From Terrimesophilobacter sp963702165 (GTDB taxonomy: Bacteria; Actinomycetota; Actinomycetes; Actinomycetales; Microbacteriaceae), in the NCBI GenBank assembly GCA_963702165.1, contig OY969722.1, positions 868,001 to 932,000 of the forward strand: a stretch of 64,000 nucleotides of DNA, in the 5' to 3' direction. The position numbers were made by a program, and so were the translations under genes. Below, piece after piece: positions 1-12,451 of this stretch (position 1 is the stretch's first letter; each line of letters opens with the position of its first letter). The notes beneath the pieces were generated by a model. That model did not search any database and was not told where the DNA came from. It saw only the letters and a list, made by a program, of their open reading frames with translations.

Positions 1-1746
1 AAGCGCGAGCACCTTCTCGATCACCGACTGGGTTGAGACGTGCCCCTCGCCGACGGCGGCGTACAGTCCGGAGACGTCCTCGTACCGTAGCTGCGCGGCG
101 ACCTCGTTGAACGAGTCCTGGCTCATGAGCTTCTGCAGCGGCAGGTTCTGCTTGCGCATCGCCCTGGCGATGGCGTCCTTGCCCTGCTCGATGGCCTCTT
201 CGCGGCGTTCCTTGGTGAACCACTGCTTGATCTTGTTGCGCGCTCTGGTGCTCTTGACGAACGCCAGCCAGTCCTGGCTCGGTCCAGCATCCGGATTCTT
301 CGAAGTCAGCACCTCGACGACCTCACCGCTTGTGAGCGGGGTGTCAAGCGGCACCAGCCGGCCGTTGACCTTCGCGCCCATGGTGCGGTGGCCGACCTCG
401 GTGTGCACCGCATAGGCGAAATCGACGGGAGTCGCTCCCGCAGGTAGGCCGATGACCTTGCCCTGCGGGGTGAACACGTAGACCTCTTTGGCGCCGATCT
501 CGAAGCGCAGCGACTCGAGGAACTCGTTCGGGTCGCTGGTCTCGGCCTGCCAGTCGGAGATGTGCGCGAGCCACGCCATCTCGGTGCTGCCGGCGAACGC
601 CTTCTCCGGCAGCTTGCCGGCCATCCGCTCCTTGTACTTCCAGTGCGCGGCGACACCAAACTCGGCGCGCTGGTGCATCTCCTCGGTGCGGATCTGCAAC
701 TCCACGGAGCGGCCGTGCGGGCCGATCACCGTGGTGTGCAGCGACTGGTACAAATTGAATTTCGGGGTGGCGATGTAGTCCTTGAAACGGCCGGGCAGCG
801 GGTTCCAGCGCGCGTGGATCGCCCCGAGCACCGCATAGCAGTCGCGCACTGAGTTCACCAGCACGCGCACGCCGACGAGGTCGTAGATGTCGTCGAATTC
901 GCGCCCGCGTTGCACCATCTTCTGGTAGATCGAGTAGTACTGCTTCGGCCGGCCCATGATCCGACCGCGGATCTTCGATGCCTTGAGGTCCTCGGTCACC
1001 GCATCGATGACCTCCTGGATGAAGCCCTCGCGCTCGGGGTTGCGCTGTTTGACGAGCGACTCGATCTCGACGTAGATCTTCGGGTACAGCACCGCGAACG
1101 AGAGGTCTTCGAGCTCCAGCTTGATGGTCTGGATACCCAGCCTGTGTGCCAGCGGTGCATAGATATCGAGCGTCTCCTGCGCCTTGCGCCGGGCGGAGTC
1201 GCCATCGACGAAACCCCAGGTGCGGGCGTTGTGCAGCCGGTCGGCGAGCTTGATGACGAGCACCCGGATGTCCTTCGACATCGCGACGACCATCTTCCGG
1301 ACGGTCTCGGCCTGGGCACTGTCACCGTACTTGAGCTTGTCCAGCTTGGTGACACCGTCCACGAGCATTGCAACCTCGTCGCCGAAGTCGTCGCGCAGGC
1401 TCTCGAGCGTGTAATCGGTGTCCTCGACCGTGTCGTGCAGCAGCGCGGCTGCGATCGTCACCGGGCCGATGCCGAGGTCGGCGAGAATCGTCGCGACGGC
1501 GAGCGGATGCGTGATGTACGGCTCGCCGCTCTTGCGCAGCTGGCCTTCGTGGGCGCGTTCCGCAGCGACGTAGGCGCGCTCGATGATGCCGGTTTCCGCC
1601 TTGGGATGGTGGGTGCGGACAGTCTTGATGAGCGCCCCGACCGTACCGGCGGCCTGGCCCTTGGAGAAGATGCGCGGGAAGAGGGCGCGCCGCAGTGCGA
1701 CAGGTGCTGTGGGACCCTGCGCAGAGCCCGATCGTGTATCGGTCAT
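1..1746 (-). CDS. rel: Bifunctional (p)ppGpp synthetase/hydrolase (RelA/SpoT, Rsh), C-terminus outside window
   Basis: Makes and degrades the alarmone (p)ppGpp in the stringent response. About 582 codons are visible. The N-terminal HD hydrolase domain is intact, with HDTVED near residue 102, so both activities are expected. The synthetase domain follows (about residues 250-380, with the segment FDDIYDLVGVRVLV), then a TGS domain (about 420-480, beginning VYVFTPQGKVIGLP). The reading frame is open to base 1, so the rest of the helical region and the ACT domain, as usual for the family, lie outside. The ATG at 1746 is preceded by a GGAGGAGG ribosome site. It lies 64 bases after secF on the same strand, the usual actinobacterial order secD-secF-rel. 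Confidence 0.95.
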   Translation of the reverse strand, partial: MTDTRSGSAQGPTAPVALRRALFPRIFSKGQAAGTVGALIKTVRTHHPKAETGIIERAYVAAERAHEGQLRKSGEPYITHPLAVATILADLGIGPVTIAAALLHDTVEDTDYTLESLRDDFGDEVAMLVDGVTKLDKLKYGDSAQAETVRKMVVAMSKDIRVLVIKLADRLHNARTWGFVDGDSARRKAQETLDIYAPLAHRLGIQTIKLELEDLSFAVLYPKIYVEIESLVKQRNPEREGFIQEVIDAVTEDLKASKIRGRIMGRPKQYYSIYQKMVQRGREFDDIYDLVGVRVLVNSVRDCYAVLGAIHARWNPLPGRFKDYIATPKFNLYQSLHTTVIGPHGRSVELQIRTEEMHQRAEFGVAAHWKYKERMAGKLPEKAFAGSTEMAWLAHISDWQAETSDPNEFLESLRFEIGAKEVYVFTPQGKVIGLPAGATPVDFAYAVHTEVGHRTMGAKVNGRLVPLDTPLTSGEVVEVLTSKNPDAGPSQDWLAFVKSTRARNKIKQWFTKERREEAIEQGKDAIARAMRKQNLPLQKLMSQDSFNEVAAQLRYEDVSGLYAAVGEGHVSTQSVIEKVLAL

Positions 1747-1810
1747 TGCGCCTCCTCCACTGGCAAAACTAACACCGGGGCCCTGAGATTCCGCGGCTGT
1801 TCGCTACCGG

Positions 1811-2791
1811 CTAGGCGATGCTCGCCTTGCGGGCCGCGATCAGCCGCTGCTCCTGCTTCTTCAGCTCCGGCTCGTTCTGCCGCAGGTGCGCGTACAGCGG
1901 CGCTGCGATGAAGATCGTCGAGTAGGTACCGACGAGCATGCCGATGAACAAGGCGAGGGCGATGTCGCGCAGCGTGCCTGCGCCGAGCAGCACCGATCCG
2001 ATGAACAGGATCGAGCCGACCGGAAGCAGTGCGACGACAGAGGTGTTGATCGACCTCACCAGTGTCTGGTTCACCGCAAGGTTCACCGACTCCGAGAAGG
2101 TGCGTATCCCGGTGTCCTCGGAGGTGTTCTCTCGAATCTTGTCGAAGACCACGACGGTGTCGTACAGCGAATAGCCGAGGATGGTCAGGAAGCCGATCAT
2201 CGCCGCCGGAGTCACTTCGAAGGCCAGGACCCCGTAGATTCCGGCGGTGATCACCAGGTCATGCAGCAGCGCGATCATCGCGGCGAGCGACATCTTCCAG
2301 GTGCGGAAGTAGAGCGCCATTACCACCGCGGCGAGGCCGAGGAACACCAGCAGTGCCCGGATGGACGAGTTGGTGATGTCCTGTCCCCACACCGGTCCGA
2401 TGAACGATGAGGTGACGTCGGAAATGCCGACGCCGTAGGCCGCGGCGAGTGCGTCGCGCACGTCATCGCTCTGGTGGTTGGTCAGCTGGTCGGTCTGCAC
2501 CCGGACGGAGTCGCCGCCGACGATCGTGACCTTGGCGTTCGCATTGGGAACGACGGATGAGACGGCATCCGATGCCAGGGAGTCATCCGCATTCGCTACA
2601 TGGGCCACTTCGAACTGCGAACCGCCGCGGAACTCGATGCCGAACTGGAAGCCGCCGCGCATCAGCGTGACACCGACGAACAGGATGATCAGGGAGATGG
2701 CGATGGAGTACCAGATCCGGCGCTTGCCGATGAAGTTGTACGAGCGCTTGCCTGTGTAGAGGTCATTGCCGAACTGGGAGAAGCTGGCCAT
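1811..2791 (-). CDS. secF: Protein translocase subunit SecF
   Basis: Membrane partner of SecD that uses the proton motive force to help proteins through SecYEG. The 326 residues show one N-terminal membrane span (about 30-48), an exported domain beginning FRGGSQFEV, and a C-terminal bundle of five spans containing the conserved segment GYSLYDTVVVFDKIRE. Its ATG shares one base with the secD stop (TGATG), so the two are translationally coupled. The C-terminus is short and basic. Length and arrangement are normal for the family. Confidence 0.96.
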   Translation of the reverse strand: MASFSQFGNDLYTGKRSYNFIGKRRIWYSIAISLIILFVGVTLMRGGFQFGIEFRGGSQFEVAHVANADDSLASDAVSSVVPNANAKVTIVGGDSVRVQTDQLTNHQSDDVRDALAAAYGVGISDVTSSFIGPVWGQDITNSSIRALLVFLGLAAVVMALYFRTWKMSLAAMIALLHDLVITAGIYGVLAFEVTPAAMIGFLTILGYSLYDTVVVFDKIRENTSEDTGIRTFSESVNLAVNQTLVRSINTSVVALLPVGSILFIGSVLLGAGTLRDIALALFIGMLVGTYSTIFIAAPLYAHLRQNEPELKKQEQRLIAARKASIA

Positions 2792-4560
2792 CAGGAGTCC
2801 TTCCCCGCGTTCTTCTTGGCACTGGAGTTCTTGGCACTGGTGCTTGTGGCACCGGTGCTGCCGGAGCTGACCTTCTCGGCGGCCTTGCGCTCGGCGATGG
2901 TCTGGCGCTTTGCGGCCTCACGGCTGCTCTTCGCGCGCTTGCTGGCCGGCACCGCGATCGGGTCGCGGAACTGCGCCCGCCCGCGGTAGACGGCGCCGAG
3001 CGCGCGCGGGTCGAGCCCGCTGAAACGGTGACCCTCTCCGAAGTACTTGGTTTGCGCGAGCAGCTGCATGATCGGGTGGGTGAACATCGACACGACGAAC
3101 AGGTCGACGAGCGTGGTCAGCCCGAGCGTGAACGCGAAGCCGCGGACGTTTCCGACCGCGAGCAGGAACAGCACTGCTGCGGCGAGGAAGTTGACGGTGT
3201 CGGACGCGAAGATGGTGCGCAGCGCACGCTTCCAGCCTGCCTCGACTGCCGACACGAGGGCGCGTCCGTCGCGCAGTTCGTCGCGGATGCGCTCGAAGTA
3301 GACGATGAACGAGTCTGCGGTGATACCGACCGCGACGATGAGGCCGGCGACGCCCGCGAGCGAGAGTCGATAGCCCTCACGCCAGGACAGGATCGTGACC
3401 AGCAGGTAGGTGATCAGCGCTGCGACCGTGAGCGAGACCACGGTCACGAAGCCGAGCGTGCGGTACTGGATCAGCGAGTAGATGACCACCAGGATGAGGC
3501 CGATGAGGCCCGCGAGCAGGCCGCTGGCGAGTTGGCTTTCACCGAGCGTCGCGGAGATTGTGTCCTGGCTCTGCACGACGAAGCCGATCGGCAGCGCTCC
3601 GAACTTCAGCTGGTCCGCAAGGGTCTTCGCTGATTGCTGGGTGAAGGATCCGGTGATCTGCGGCTTGCCGTCCGTGATGACAGCGTTGGTGGTCGGCGCC
3701 GTGATGACCTTGCCGTCTAGAACGACGGCGAACTGGTTCTGCGAGCCCTGGAGCTGGAACAGGCGTTTGGTGACGTCGCCGAACTCCTTGGTGCCTTCAC
3801 CATCGAACACGATGTTGACGCCCCACTGGCCGGTGCTGACGCCCTGGCTGTTGGCGACGAGCGCGGCCTGTGCGTCGGCGATGCGCTCACCGCTGACCTC
3901 GACCGGGCCGAGGATGTACTTGAACTGCATCGTGTCGTCACACGTGATGAGCGGCTTGTCATCCGGCGCCACCGCCATCGTGGCCTCGTCGATCGAGTCG
4001 CAGGTGAAATTGGTGAACTCCTGCTGCAGCGCTGGCGTGATCCAGTTCAGGTCGCTGGCACTGGTGGGTTTGACGCTCGGCTCGGTTGCAGGCGCTTCCG
4101 CAGGAGCAGACGGCGAGGGTGACGCACTGGGCTCGCCCTCGCCACCCATCGCAGAGGTAGCCGACACATCCGTGACGAGCACCGGGCGGAAGTCGAGCTT
4201 GGCCGACGCCTCGAGGCGCTGCATGGTCTCCTGGTCCGGGACGCCCGGGATCGACACAACAACGTTTTGGCCGCTCTGAGTGCTGATCTCCGACTCGGAG
4301 ACGCCCGAAGCGTTCACGCGCTGGCGGATGATAGCGACGGCCTGGTCAAGCTGCTCCTGAGTGACCGACTTGCCACCCTCCAGTTGCGGAGCCAGGATGA
4401 TCTGGGTTCCGCCCTCGAGGTCAAGCGCGAGCTTCGGCGTCCACGACCCGCCACCCCAAATAACCGCTGCGCCATTGAGCGCAACCAGTCCGAGCACGAT
4501 CACCAGGAGCCAGGTGAGAGTGCGCCATGCCCTCTTCACCGGTGTCGATCTTGCGGCCAC
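2791..4560 (-). CDS. secD: Protein translocase subunit SecD
   Basis: Large subunit of the SecDF complex. The 589 residues contain an N-terminal membrane span (about 13-33), the P1 head region beginning LDLEGGTQIIL, and a C-terminal five-span membrane domain. An actinobacterial-style Ser/Pro/Ala-rich insertion lies at about residues 140-170 and a Lys/Ala/Ser-rich tail follows the last span. The tail is unlike the rest of the protein and is probably disordered in the cytoplasm. Gene order yajC-secD-secF-rel supports the call. The 100-base gap to yajC contains only a small GC-rich hairpin. Confidence 0.96.
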   Translation of the reverse strand: MAARSTPVKRAWRTLTWLLVIVLGLVALNGAAVIWGGGSWTPKLALDLEGGTQIILAPQLEGGKSVTQEQLDQAVAIIRQRVNASGVSESEISTQSGQNVVVSIPGVPDQETMQRLEASAKLDFRPVLVTDVSATSAMGGEGEPSASPSPSAPAEAPATEPSVKPTSASDLNWITPALQQEFTNFTCDSIDEATMAVAPDDKPLITCDDTMQFKYILGPVEVSGERIADAQAALVANSQGVSTGQWGVNIVFDGEGTKEFGDVTKRLFQLQGSQNQFAVVLDGKVITAPTTNAVITDGKPQITGSFTQQSAKTLADQLKFGALPIGFVVQSQDTISATLGESQLASGLLAGLIGLILVVIYSLIQYRTLGFVTVVSLTVAALITYLLVTILSWREGYRLSLAGVAGLIVAVGITADSFIVYFERIRDELRDGRALVSAVEAGWKRALRTIFASDTVNFLAAAVLFLLAVGNVRGFAFTLGLTTLVDLFVVSMFTHPIMQLLAQTKYFGEGHRFSGLDPRALGAVYRGRAQFRDPIAVPASKRAKSSREAAKRQTIAERKAAEKVSSGSTGATSTSAKNSSAKKNAGKDS

Positions 4561-4619
4561 GTACGCTCAGCTTTCTAGGGTCAGATCAGGAGTTGTTGTG
4601 CGGGCGGGCGGCCCGCGGC

Positions 4620-4637
4620 CCACGCGTCGTCGCGTGG
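4620..4637. other. Small GC hairpin between yajC and secD
   Basis: CCACGCG, loop TCGT, CGCGTGG: a perfect 7-base-pair stem. There is no T-tract on either strand, so it is not a typical intrinsic terminator. It could slow read-through or protect an RNA end in the yajC-secD transcript. Confidence 0.35.
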
Positions 4638-4660
4638 AGCAGGTTTCAGGTTAGCGCCTA

Positions 4661-5020
4661 CTAGAGGGCCTTCTTGTCATCTCCGGGTACACCGTCGTCC
4701 GTTGCGACGTCGGTAGTGCTGTCCTCGATTGCGTCGGCGGCGTCGTCGGTGGTGGCGACGGCCTCCTCAGCGGGCTTCAGTAGCACCTGACGGTGCACGC
4801 GGAGCTCGACGCCGGGGGCGACCTCGAGGGTGGCAATGTTGTCGTCCTCGTCGATCGCGGTGATGGTGCCGTACAGGCCGAAATTGGTCATCACCTCGGT
4901 GCCGGGCACCATCTGGGAGCGACGCTCTTCCGCCTCACGCTGGCGCTTCTTGCCAGAACGGAACTGGAAGAAGAGCAGCGCCGCGAGAGCGACAAGAATG
5001 ATGACAAATGTGAGGTCCAT
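4661..5020 (-). CDS. yajC: Preprotein translocase subunit YajC
   Basis: Small single-span accessory subunit of SecDF-YajC. The 119 residues begin with a hydrophobic helix (about residues 3-18), then a basic stretch (GKKRQREAEERR), then the conserved YajC core (VPGTEVMTNFGLYGTI) and an acidic tail rich in Asp, Ala and Thr typical of actinobacterial members. It sits between ruvB and secD on the same strand, the canonical position. Confidence 0.95.
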   Translation of the reverse strand: MDLTFVIILVALAALLFFQFRSGKKRQREAEERRSQMVPGTEVMTNFGLYGTITAIDEDDNIATLEVAPGVELRVHRQVLLKPAEEAVATTDDAADAIEDSTTDVATDDGVPGDDKKAL

Positions 5021-5130
5021 GTGGGACTTGGCCTTCCGAAGGGGACTGTGGTTGCGGCTCGCGTCGGCGTTCAGCCGTGCGACTGAGCCACTGATCGGGT
5101 GCGATCAGGCTGTGGAGAGCCAGTTAAGCA

Positions 5131-6168
5131 TCATAGGTCATCACCGAACAGGGCGTCTGAGCGCCGCTGGATCCCGAGGTGCTCGAACGCCGCTCGCGTG
5201 GCGACGCGGCCCCGCGGAGTGCGGGTCAGCATCCCGACGCGAACCAGGAACGGCTCGACGACCGATTCGATCGTCTCGGCTTCCTCGCCGACCGAAACCG
5301 CCAGAGTGCCGAGGCCGACAGGGCCGCCGTCGAAGCGGGTCAGGATGATGTCGAGCACCGCCCGGTCGAGCCGGTCCAGGCCGAGCCCGTCGACGTCGTA
5401 CAGCTCGAGCGCCGACTGCACCGCGTGCAGACCGTCGACGTCGTGCACCAGGATGTAGTCCCTGACGCGCCGAAGCAGCCGGTTCGCGATGCGCGGTGTT
5501 CCCCGGGAGCGGCCGGCGATCTCCGCGAGGGCGTCGCCTTCGACGTCGAGTTCGAGCAGCGCGGCCGCGCGCACGAGCACCTGCTCAAGCTCACCCTCGT
5601 CGTAGAACTCCAGGTGGGCGGTGAACCCGAAGCGGTCACGCAACGGGTTCGGCAGCAGACCGGATCGCGTGGTCGCACCGACCAGGGTGAACGGTGCAAG
5701 ATCGAGCGGGATCGACGTTGCCCCTGCCCCCTTGCCCACCATGATGTCGATGCGGAAGTCCTCCATCGCGAGGTACAGCATCTCCTCCGCCGACCTGGCC
5801 ATGCGGTGGATCTCGTCGATGAAGAGGATCTCCCCCGGCACCAGCGACGACAGCAGCGCCGCCAGGTCGCCGGCGTGCTGGATCGCCGGGCCGCTGGACA
5901 TGCGCAGCGGCCGACCGCTCTCCTCCGCGACGATCATCGCGAGCGTCGTCTTGCCGAGGCCGGGCGGGCCGGCGAGCAGGATGTGGTCTGGCGTGCGGTT
6001 CTGGATGCGCGCAGCGTCGAGCAGCAGCTGCAGCTGCGCGCGCACCTTGGCCTGCCCGACGAACTCGGCGAGCGTCTTCGGGCGAAGCGCGCCCTCGAAG
6101 GCGAGCTCGGCATCAGATTCGGGCGTCGACCGGACGATGCCGAGGTCACCGGCGGCGTCGCCCGTCAC
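5131..6168 (-). CDS. ruvB: Holliday junction ATP-dependent DNA helicase RuvB
   Basis: AAA+ motor that drives branch migration of Holliday junctions with RuvA. The 345 residues show Walker A GPPGLGKTTLA, Walker B LFIDEIHRM, the sensor segment GATTRSG and the C-terminal winged-helix domain ending near GIQRRSDALFGDDL. Its start overlaps the ruvA stop by four bases (ATGA), so ruvA and ruvB are coupled. Length is normal. Confidence 0.97.
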   Translation of the reverse strand: MTGDAAGDLGIVRSTPESDAELAFEGALRPKTLAEFVGQAKVRAQLQLLLDAARIQNRTPDHILLAGPPGLGKTTLAMIVAEESGRPLRMSSGPAIQHAGDLAALLSSLVPGEILFIDEIHRMARSAEEMLYLAMEDFRIDIMVGKGAGATSIPLDLAPFTLVGATTRSGLLPNPLRDRFGFTAHLEFYDEGELEQVLVRAAALLELDVEGDALAEIAGRSRGTPRIANRLLRRVRDYILVHDVDGLHAVQSALELYDVDGLGLDRLDRAVLDIILTRFDGGPVGLGTLAVSVGEEAETIESVVEPFLVRVGMLTRTPRGRVATRAAFEHLGIQRRSDALFGDDL

Positions 6169-6791
6169 GAGCGGCCACCCGTGGAGCTGAGCTGGCTGGG
6201 TCCGAGGTTCGCGAGGGCTATGCGCAGCAGCGCCTGCACGTTCGACTTCTCGTCATCGGATGCCGCGGCGACGGCATCGTCGACGGCCTGCGCCGCGATC
6301 TTCTCCGACCAGCCGAGGCCGACGAGAGCGGCGATGACGCTGTCGCCGACGTGCGCGGGGGCGCGGGACGCCGGAGCGTGCTGCATACGGACCGCTGCGA
6401 GCTTGCCCGCGAGGGAGACGACGATGAGCTTCGCGGTCTTCGGGCCGATGCCGGAAACCTTGCGGAACGCTGCGTCGTCCTCGTTCGCGACCGCGTTGGC
6501 GATCTCCGCCGGGCGGAGGGCGCCGAGCACGCCCATCGCCGACTTCGGGCCGACTCCGCTGACGCCGCGCAGCAGGTCGAACAGCTCCCGCTCCTCCGCG
6601 TCGGCGAACCCGTAGAGAGCGAGCTCGTCCTCGCGCACGATGAGCGCGGTGTGCAGGCTCGCCTCCGTGCCGACGCGCAGCGACAGCGCGGTATCCGGAG
6701 TCACAGCCACCCGCAAACCGACTCCCCCGACCTCGACGACGACACTCGAACCAGCTGATGCGAGCACGGAGCCGCGGACGGAAGCGATCAT
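6165..6791 (-). CDS. ruvA: Holliday junction branch migration protein RuvA
   Basis: Tetrameric Holliday-junction-binding protein that loads RuvB. The 208 residues contain the N-terminal OB fold, two helix-hairpin-helix motifs (GVSGVGPKSAMGVLGAL and KVSGIGPKTAKLIV) and the C-terminal RuvB-binding helices. It overlaps ruvC by four bases (ATGA) and ruvB by four bases, forming a tight ruvCAB operon. This gene is clean although its neighbour ruvC is frameshifted. Confidence 0.97.
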   Translation of the reverse strand: MIASVRGSVLASAGSSVVVEVGGVGLRVAVTPDTALSLRVGTEASLHTALIVREDELALYGFADAEERELFDLLRGVSGVGPKSAMGVLGALRPAEIANAVANEDDAAFRKVSGIGPKTAKLIVVSLAGKLAAVRMQHAPASRAPAHVGDSVIAALVGLGWSEKIAAQAVDDAVAAASDDEKSNVQALLRIALANLGPSQLSSTGGRS

Positions 6792-7368
6792 GGAGCCAGC
6801 CTACGGTGGGCTCCCGACCTCGCCGCGGAGCGCTCGGCGGCGTGCCACGCCTGCTGCGCGGGAGTGAGTGTCCCTCGGTCCGTTTCGACGCTCCCGCCGC
6901 GTTTCCAGGCGTGACAGATCGCCAGCGCGAGCGCATCCGATGCGTCGGCCGGCTTGGGTGCCTCCGCGAGGCCGCAGGACCTTCGCCACCATCGTTGCAA
7001 GCTGCTTCTTCTCCGCGCCGCCGTAGCCGGTGATGGCGGCCTTGACCTCGGTCGGGGTGTGGAAGCCGACCTCGAGGCCGCGCGCGGCCGACGCGTGCAG
7101 GGCGACACCGCTGGCCTGGGCAACGCCCATCACGGTGCGCAGGTTCTGCTGCGCGAAGACGCGTTCGATGGCAACGGCATCCGGATGCCACTCGTCGAGC
7201 ATGCGAGGCGATCCCGTTTCCGATCGTGAGGAGCCGCTTCTCGAGCGCCTCCTCCGCACCTGTGCGGATGACGTCGACGAACACCAGGGTGGCACGTCGG
7301 TCGGGCGTGACATCGACGACCCCGACGCCGCAGCGGGTGAGGCCGGGGTCGATGCCGAGCACCCGCAC
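6788..7368 (-). CDS. ruvC: Crossover junction endodeoxyribonuclease RuvC, two apparent frameshifts
   Basis: Resolves Holliday junctions. The GTG at 7368 opens RVLGIDPGLTRCG with the first catalytic Asp. The frame is lost near 7207 and again near 6970. In both places removing one base restores the protein: an extra G in the plus-strand context GCGAG[G]C. The middle part has AIERVFAQQNLRTVMGVAQ, with the catalytic Glu, and the last part has ADASDALALAICHAW, with the C-terminal Asp pair. Restored length is about 192 residues, normal for RuvC. The stop overlaps ruvA by four bases. I read this as sequence error rather than gene loss. Confidence 0.88.
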
Positions 7369-7375
7369 GAGCGGT

Positions 7376-8137
<762 letters not shown>

Positions 8138-8240
8138 TAACGTCCCTTTCGTCGACGCACCGCTTGGGTCGTGCCCCAGTGCGCGTTTACCGCCCGTAAT
8201 TCTACGCCAGCGGCGTCTGGCGGCCGGTTAGCGCACTGCG

Positions 8241-8849
8241 TCAGCGAGCCGCGCGCACCTTGTCCAGGAAGTAGCGCGTGGAAACGGTGGTCATCCGTCA
8301 TCTCCGGATGGAAGGAGGTGCCGAGCAGGTTGCCCTGCTCGACCGCGACGACTCGGCCGTCCTCCAGAGCCGCCAGGGCGGTGACCGCCGTCGCCGACCG
8401 TCTCGACCACCGGCGCGCGGATGAACACCGCGTGCACCGGCGGCTCCCCGATCGCCGGGACGTCGAGGTCGACTTCGAACGAGTCGGTCTGCGAACCGAA
8501 CGCGTTGCGACGCACGTCGATGTCGAAGCCACCGAGGCTCTGCTGACCCGTCGATGCCGTCGAGCGATGCGGTCGGCCAGCATGATCAGTCCCGCGCACG
8601 TCCCGTAGACGGGCAGCCCGCCGGCGATCGCGCGCTTGCAGCGGCTCGGCGAGGCCGAAGGTGCGCGACAGCTTGTCCATGACGCTGGACTCGCCGCCGG
8701 GGATGACGAGCCCGTCGATGCGGTCGAGCTCCTCCGGCGCGCCGCACCGGCACCGCGTCCGCGCCGAGGCCACTGAGCACCGCGAGGTGCTCGCGGAAGT
8801 CGCCCTGGAGGGCGAGGACTCCGACTCTCAGCGGGTCGTTACCAGCCAC
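8241..8849 (-). CDS. pdxT: Pyridoxal 5'-phosphate synthase glutaminase subunit PdxT, multiple apparent frameshifts
   Basis: Glutaminase that supplies ammonia to PdxS for PLP synthesis. The GTG at 8849 overlaps the pdxS stop. In three frames one can read VGVLALQGDFREHLAVL, then GLVIPGGESSVM, then the catalytic Cys in YGTCAGLI, then the C-terminal His-Glu in SFHPEMT, ending DHRFHRYFLDKVRAAR after repair. About six one-base insertions (near 8743, 8636, 8562, 8548, 8385 and 8277) account for the breaks. The repaired protein is about 200 residues, normal for the family, and contains all catalytic residues. Confidence 0.87.
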
Positions 8850-9750
8850 GCTCGGCGAGGCGGTGCGGTGCGGCGAGGTCGGCGACGTTGATGCCGACCA
8901 TGGCCTCACCCAGCCCGCGCGAGACATCGGCGATCGACGTCGGCGTCGTCGTAGAACGTGGTCGCCTTGACGATCGCGGCGGCGCGCGACGCCGGGTTGC
9001 CCGACTTGAAGATGCCGGATCCGACGAAGACACCGTCGGCGCCGAGCTGCATCATCAGCGCGGCGTCGGCGGGCGTGGCGACGCCACCGGCGGTGAACAG
9101 CACGACGGGGAGCTTGCCGGTCGCTGCGACCTCGGCGACGAGCTCGTACGGCGCCTGCAGTTCCTTGGCGGCGACGTACAGCTCGTCCTTGCGACTTCGA
9201 CGTGAGCGCGGCGATCTCGGCCGTGATGGTGCGGATGTGCTTGGTCGCCTCGGAGACGTCGCCGGTGCCGGCCTCGCCCTTGGAGCGGATCATCGCGGCA
9301 CCCTCGGTGATGCGGCGCAGCGCCTCACCGAGGTTGGTGGCGCCGCAGACGAACGGAACGGTGAACTTCCACTTGTCGATGTGGTTGACGTAGTCGGCGG
9401 GGCTCAGCACCTCGGACTCGTCGATGTAGTCGACGCTCGAGCGCCTGCGAGCACCTGCGCCTCGACGAAGTGGCCGATGCGGGCCTTCGCCATGACCGGG
9501 ATGGAGACGGCGCTGATGATCTCGTCGATCAGGTCGGGGTCGCTCATGCGGGCGACGCCGCCCTGCGCGCGGATGTCGGCGGGCACGCGCTCGAGCGCCA
9601 TGACGGCGACGGCACCGGCGTCTTCGGCGATGCTTCGCCTGCTCCGACGTTGACGACGTCCATGATCACGCCGCCCTTGAGCATCTCGGCCAGGCCGCGC
9701 TTGACGCGGCTCGTGCCCAGTTCGGTGTCGGAGTCGTTGGTGATGGTCAT
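8839..9750 (-). CDS. pdxS: Pyridoxal 5'-phosphate synthase lyase subunit PdxS, multiple apparent frameshifts
   Basis: TIM-barrel subunit that builds PLP from ribose 5-phosphate, glyceraldehyde 3-phosphate and ammonia. The ATG at 9750 starts a frame with VKRGLAEMLKGGVIMDVVN; later pieces contain the lysine segment MAKARIGHFVEAQVL, the KGEAGTGDVSEATKHIRTI segment and the C-terminal FTAGGVATPADAALMMQLG. One-base insertions near 9645, 9632, 9448, 9435, 9189 and 8935 explain every break. The repaired length is about 300 residues. The stop overlaps the start of pdxT, so the two subunits are co-translated. Confidence 0.9.
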
Positions 9751-9754
9751 TGGA

Positions 9755-10369
9755 TCACTCTATCGCCTCGGGTGTACCGGCGGATGCTCGTAACGCTGGG
9801 TAGCGTGCTGTCAGCCAGCCGGCCACGCCTGCGGCGATCTCGTCGCGCACGTCGCCGAGCAGCTGCGGCACCGCCTTGGTGCCGGCGATGATCGGGAAGA
9901 AGTTGGAGTCGAGCGCCCAGCGCGGCACGATGTGCTGGTGCAGGTGCTCTGCGATGCCTGCGCCCGCGATGCTGCCCTGGTTCATGCCGAGGTTGAAGCC
10001 GTCGCAGTGCGACGACCTCCGTGAGCACGCGCATGGCGGTCTGGGTGAGCGCTACCGATCTCGGCGACCTCCTCAGGGGTCGCCTCGTCGTAGGTCGCGA
10101 TGTGCCGGTACGGGCAGACCAGCAGGTGTCCGGAGTTGTACGGGAACAGGTTGAGCAGGACGTAGGCGTGCTCGCCGCGCGCGACGATGAGCGCTTGCTC
10201 GTCGCTCGAGACCGGGTGCGCGGCAGAACGGGCACTCGTCCTTGGCCGGCTGCTGGCCGTTCTCGATGTAGACCAGCCGGTGCGGCGTCCACAGCCGTTG
10301 GAAGGCATCGGGAACCGCGGCGAAGTCGCTCGCGGACTCTGCGCCGCGGAACTCCTGCCGGCGAGTCAC
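9755..10369 (-). CDS. HIT-family hydrolase, apparent frameshifts
   Basis: Histidine-triad nucleotide-binding protein; such proteins usually hydrolyse dinucleoside polyphosphates or nucleoside phosphoramidates. Three pieces join: an N-terminal part with a CPFC pair, a middle part RGEHAYVLLNLFPYNSGHLL, and a C-terminal part with the HLHQHIVPRW histidine triad. Insertions near 10215, 10053 and 10013 account for the breaks. The repaired protein is about 203 residues. It follows thrS by about 15 bases and precedes pdxS by 4, and is therefore part of the same operon. The exact substrate is unknown. Confidence 0.85.
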
Positions 10370-10384
10370 TGCGTCCGCGCTCCG

Positions 10385-12365
<1,981 letters not shown>

Positions 12366-12372
12366 TGGATCA

Positions 12373-12378
12373 ACTTTA
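12373..12378 (-). promoter_or_regulatory. Putative -10 element of a leaderless thrS promoter
   Basis: On the minus strand TAAAGT is followed by 7 bases and then the thrS ATG, the spacing expected if transcription starts at the start codon. No convincing -35 element is visible. Confidence 0.45.
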
Positions 12379-12451
12379 GTGGCCGGGGCGCGCACCGACA
12401 GCCGCTCAGGCTCAAGGCCGCCGGTGCTGGGCAGAGTTCTCCCCGGGTGCC

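Noticed and set aside
910..1911. Open frame antisense to rel
   Set aside because: Shadow frame in high-GC sequence; rel has the HD, synthetase and TGS motifs.
4620..4637. Intrinsic terminator between yajC and secD
   Set aside because: No T-tract on either strand and genes on both sides are co-oriented, so kept only as a hairpin of unknown role.
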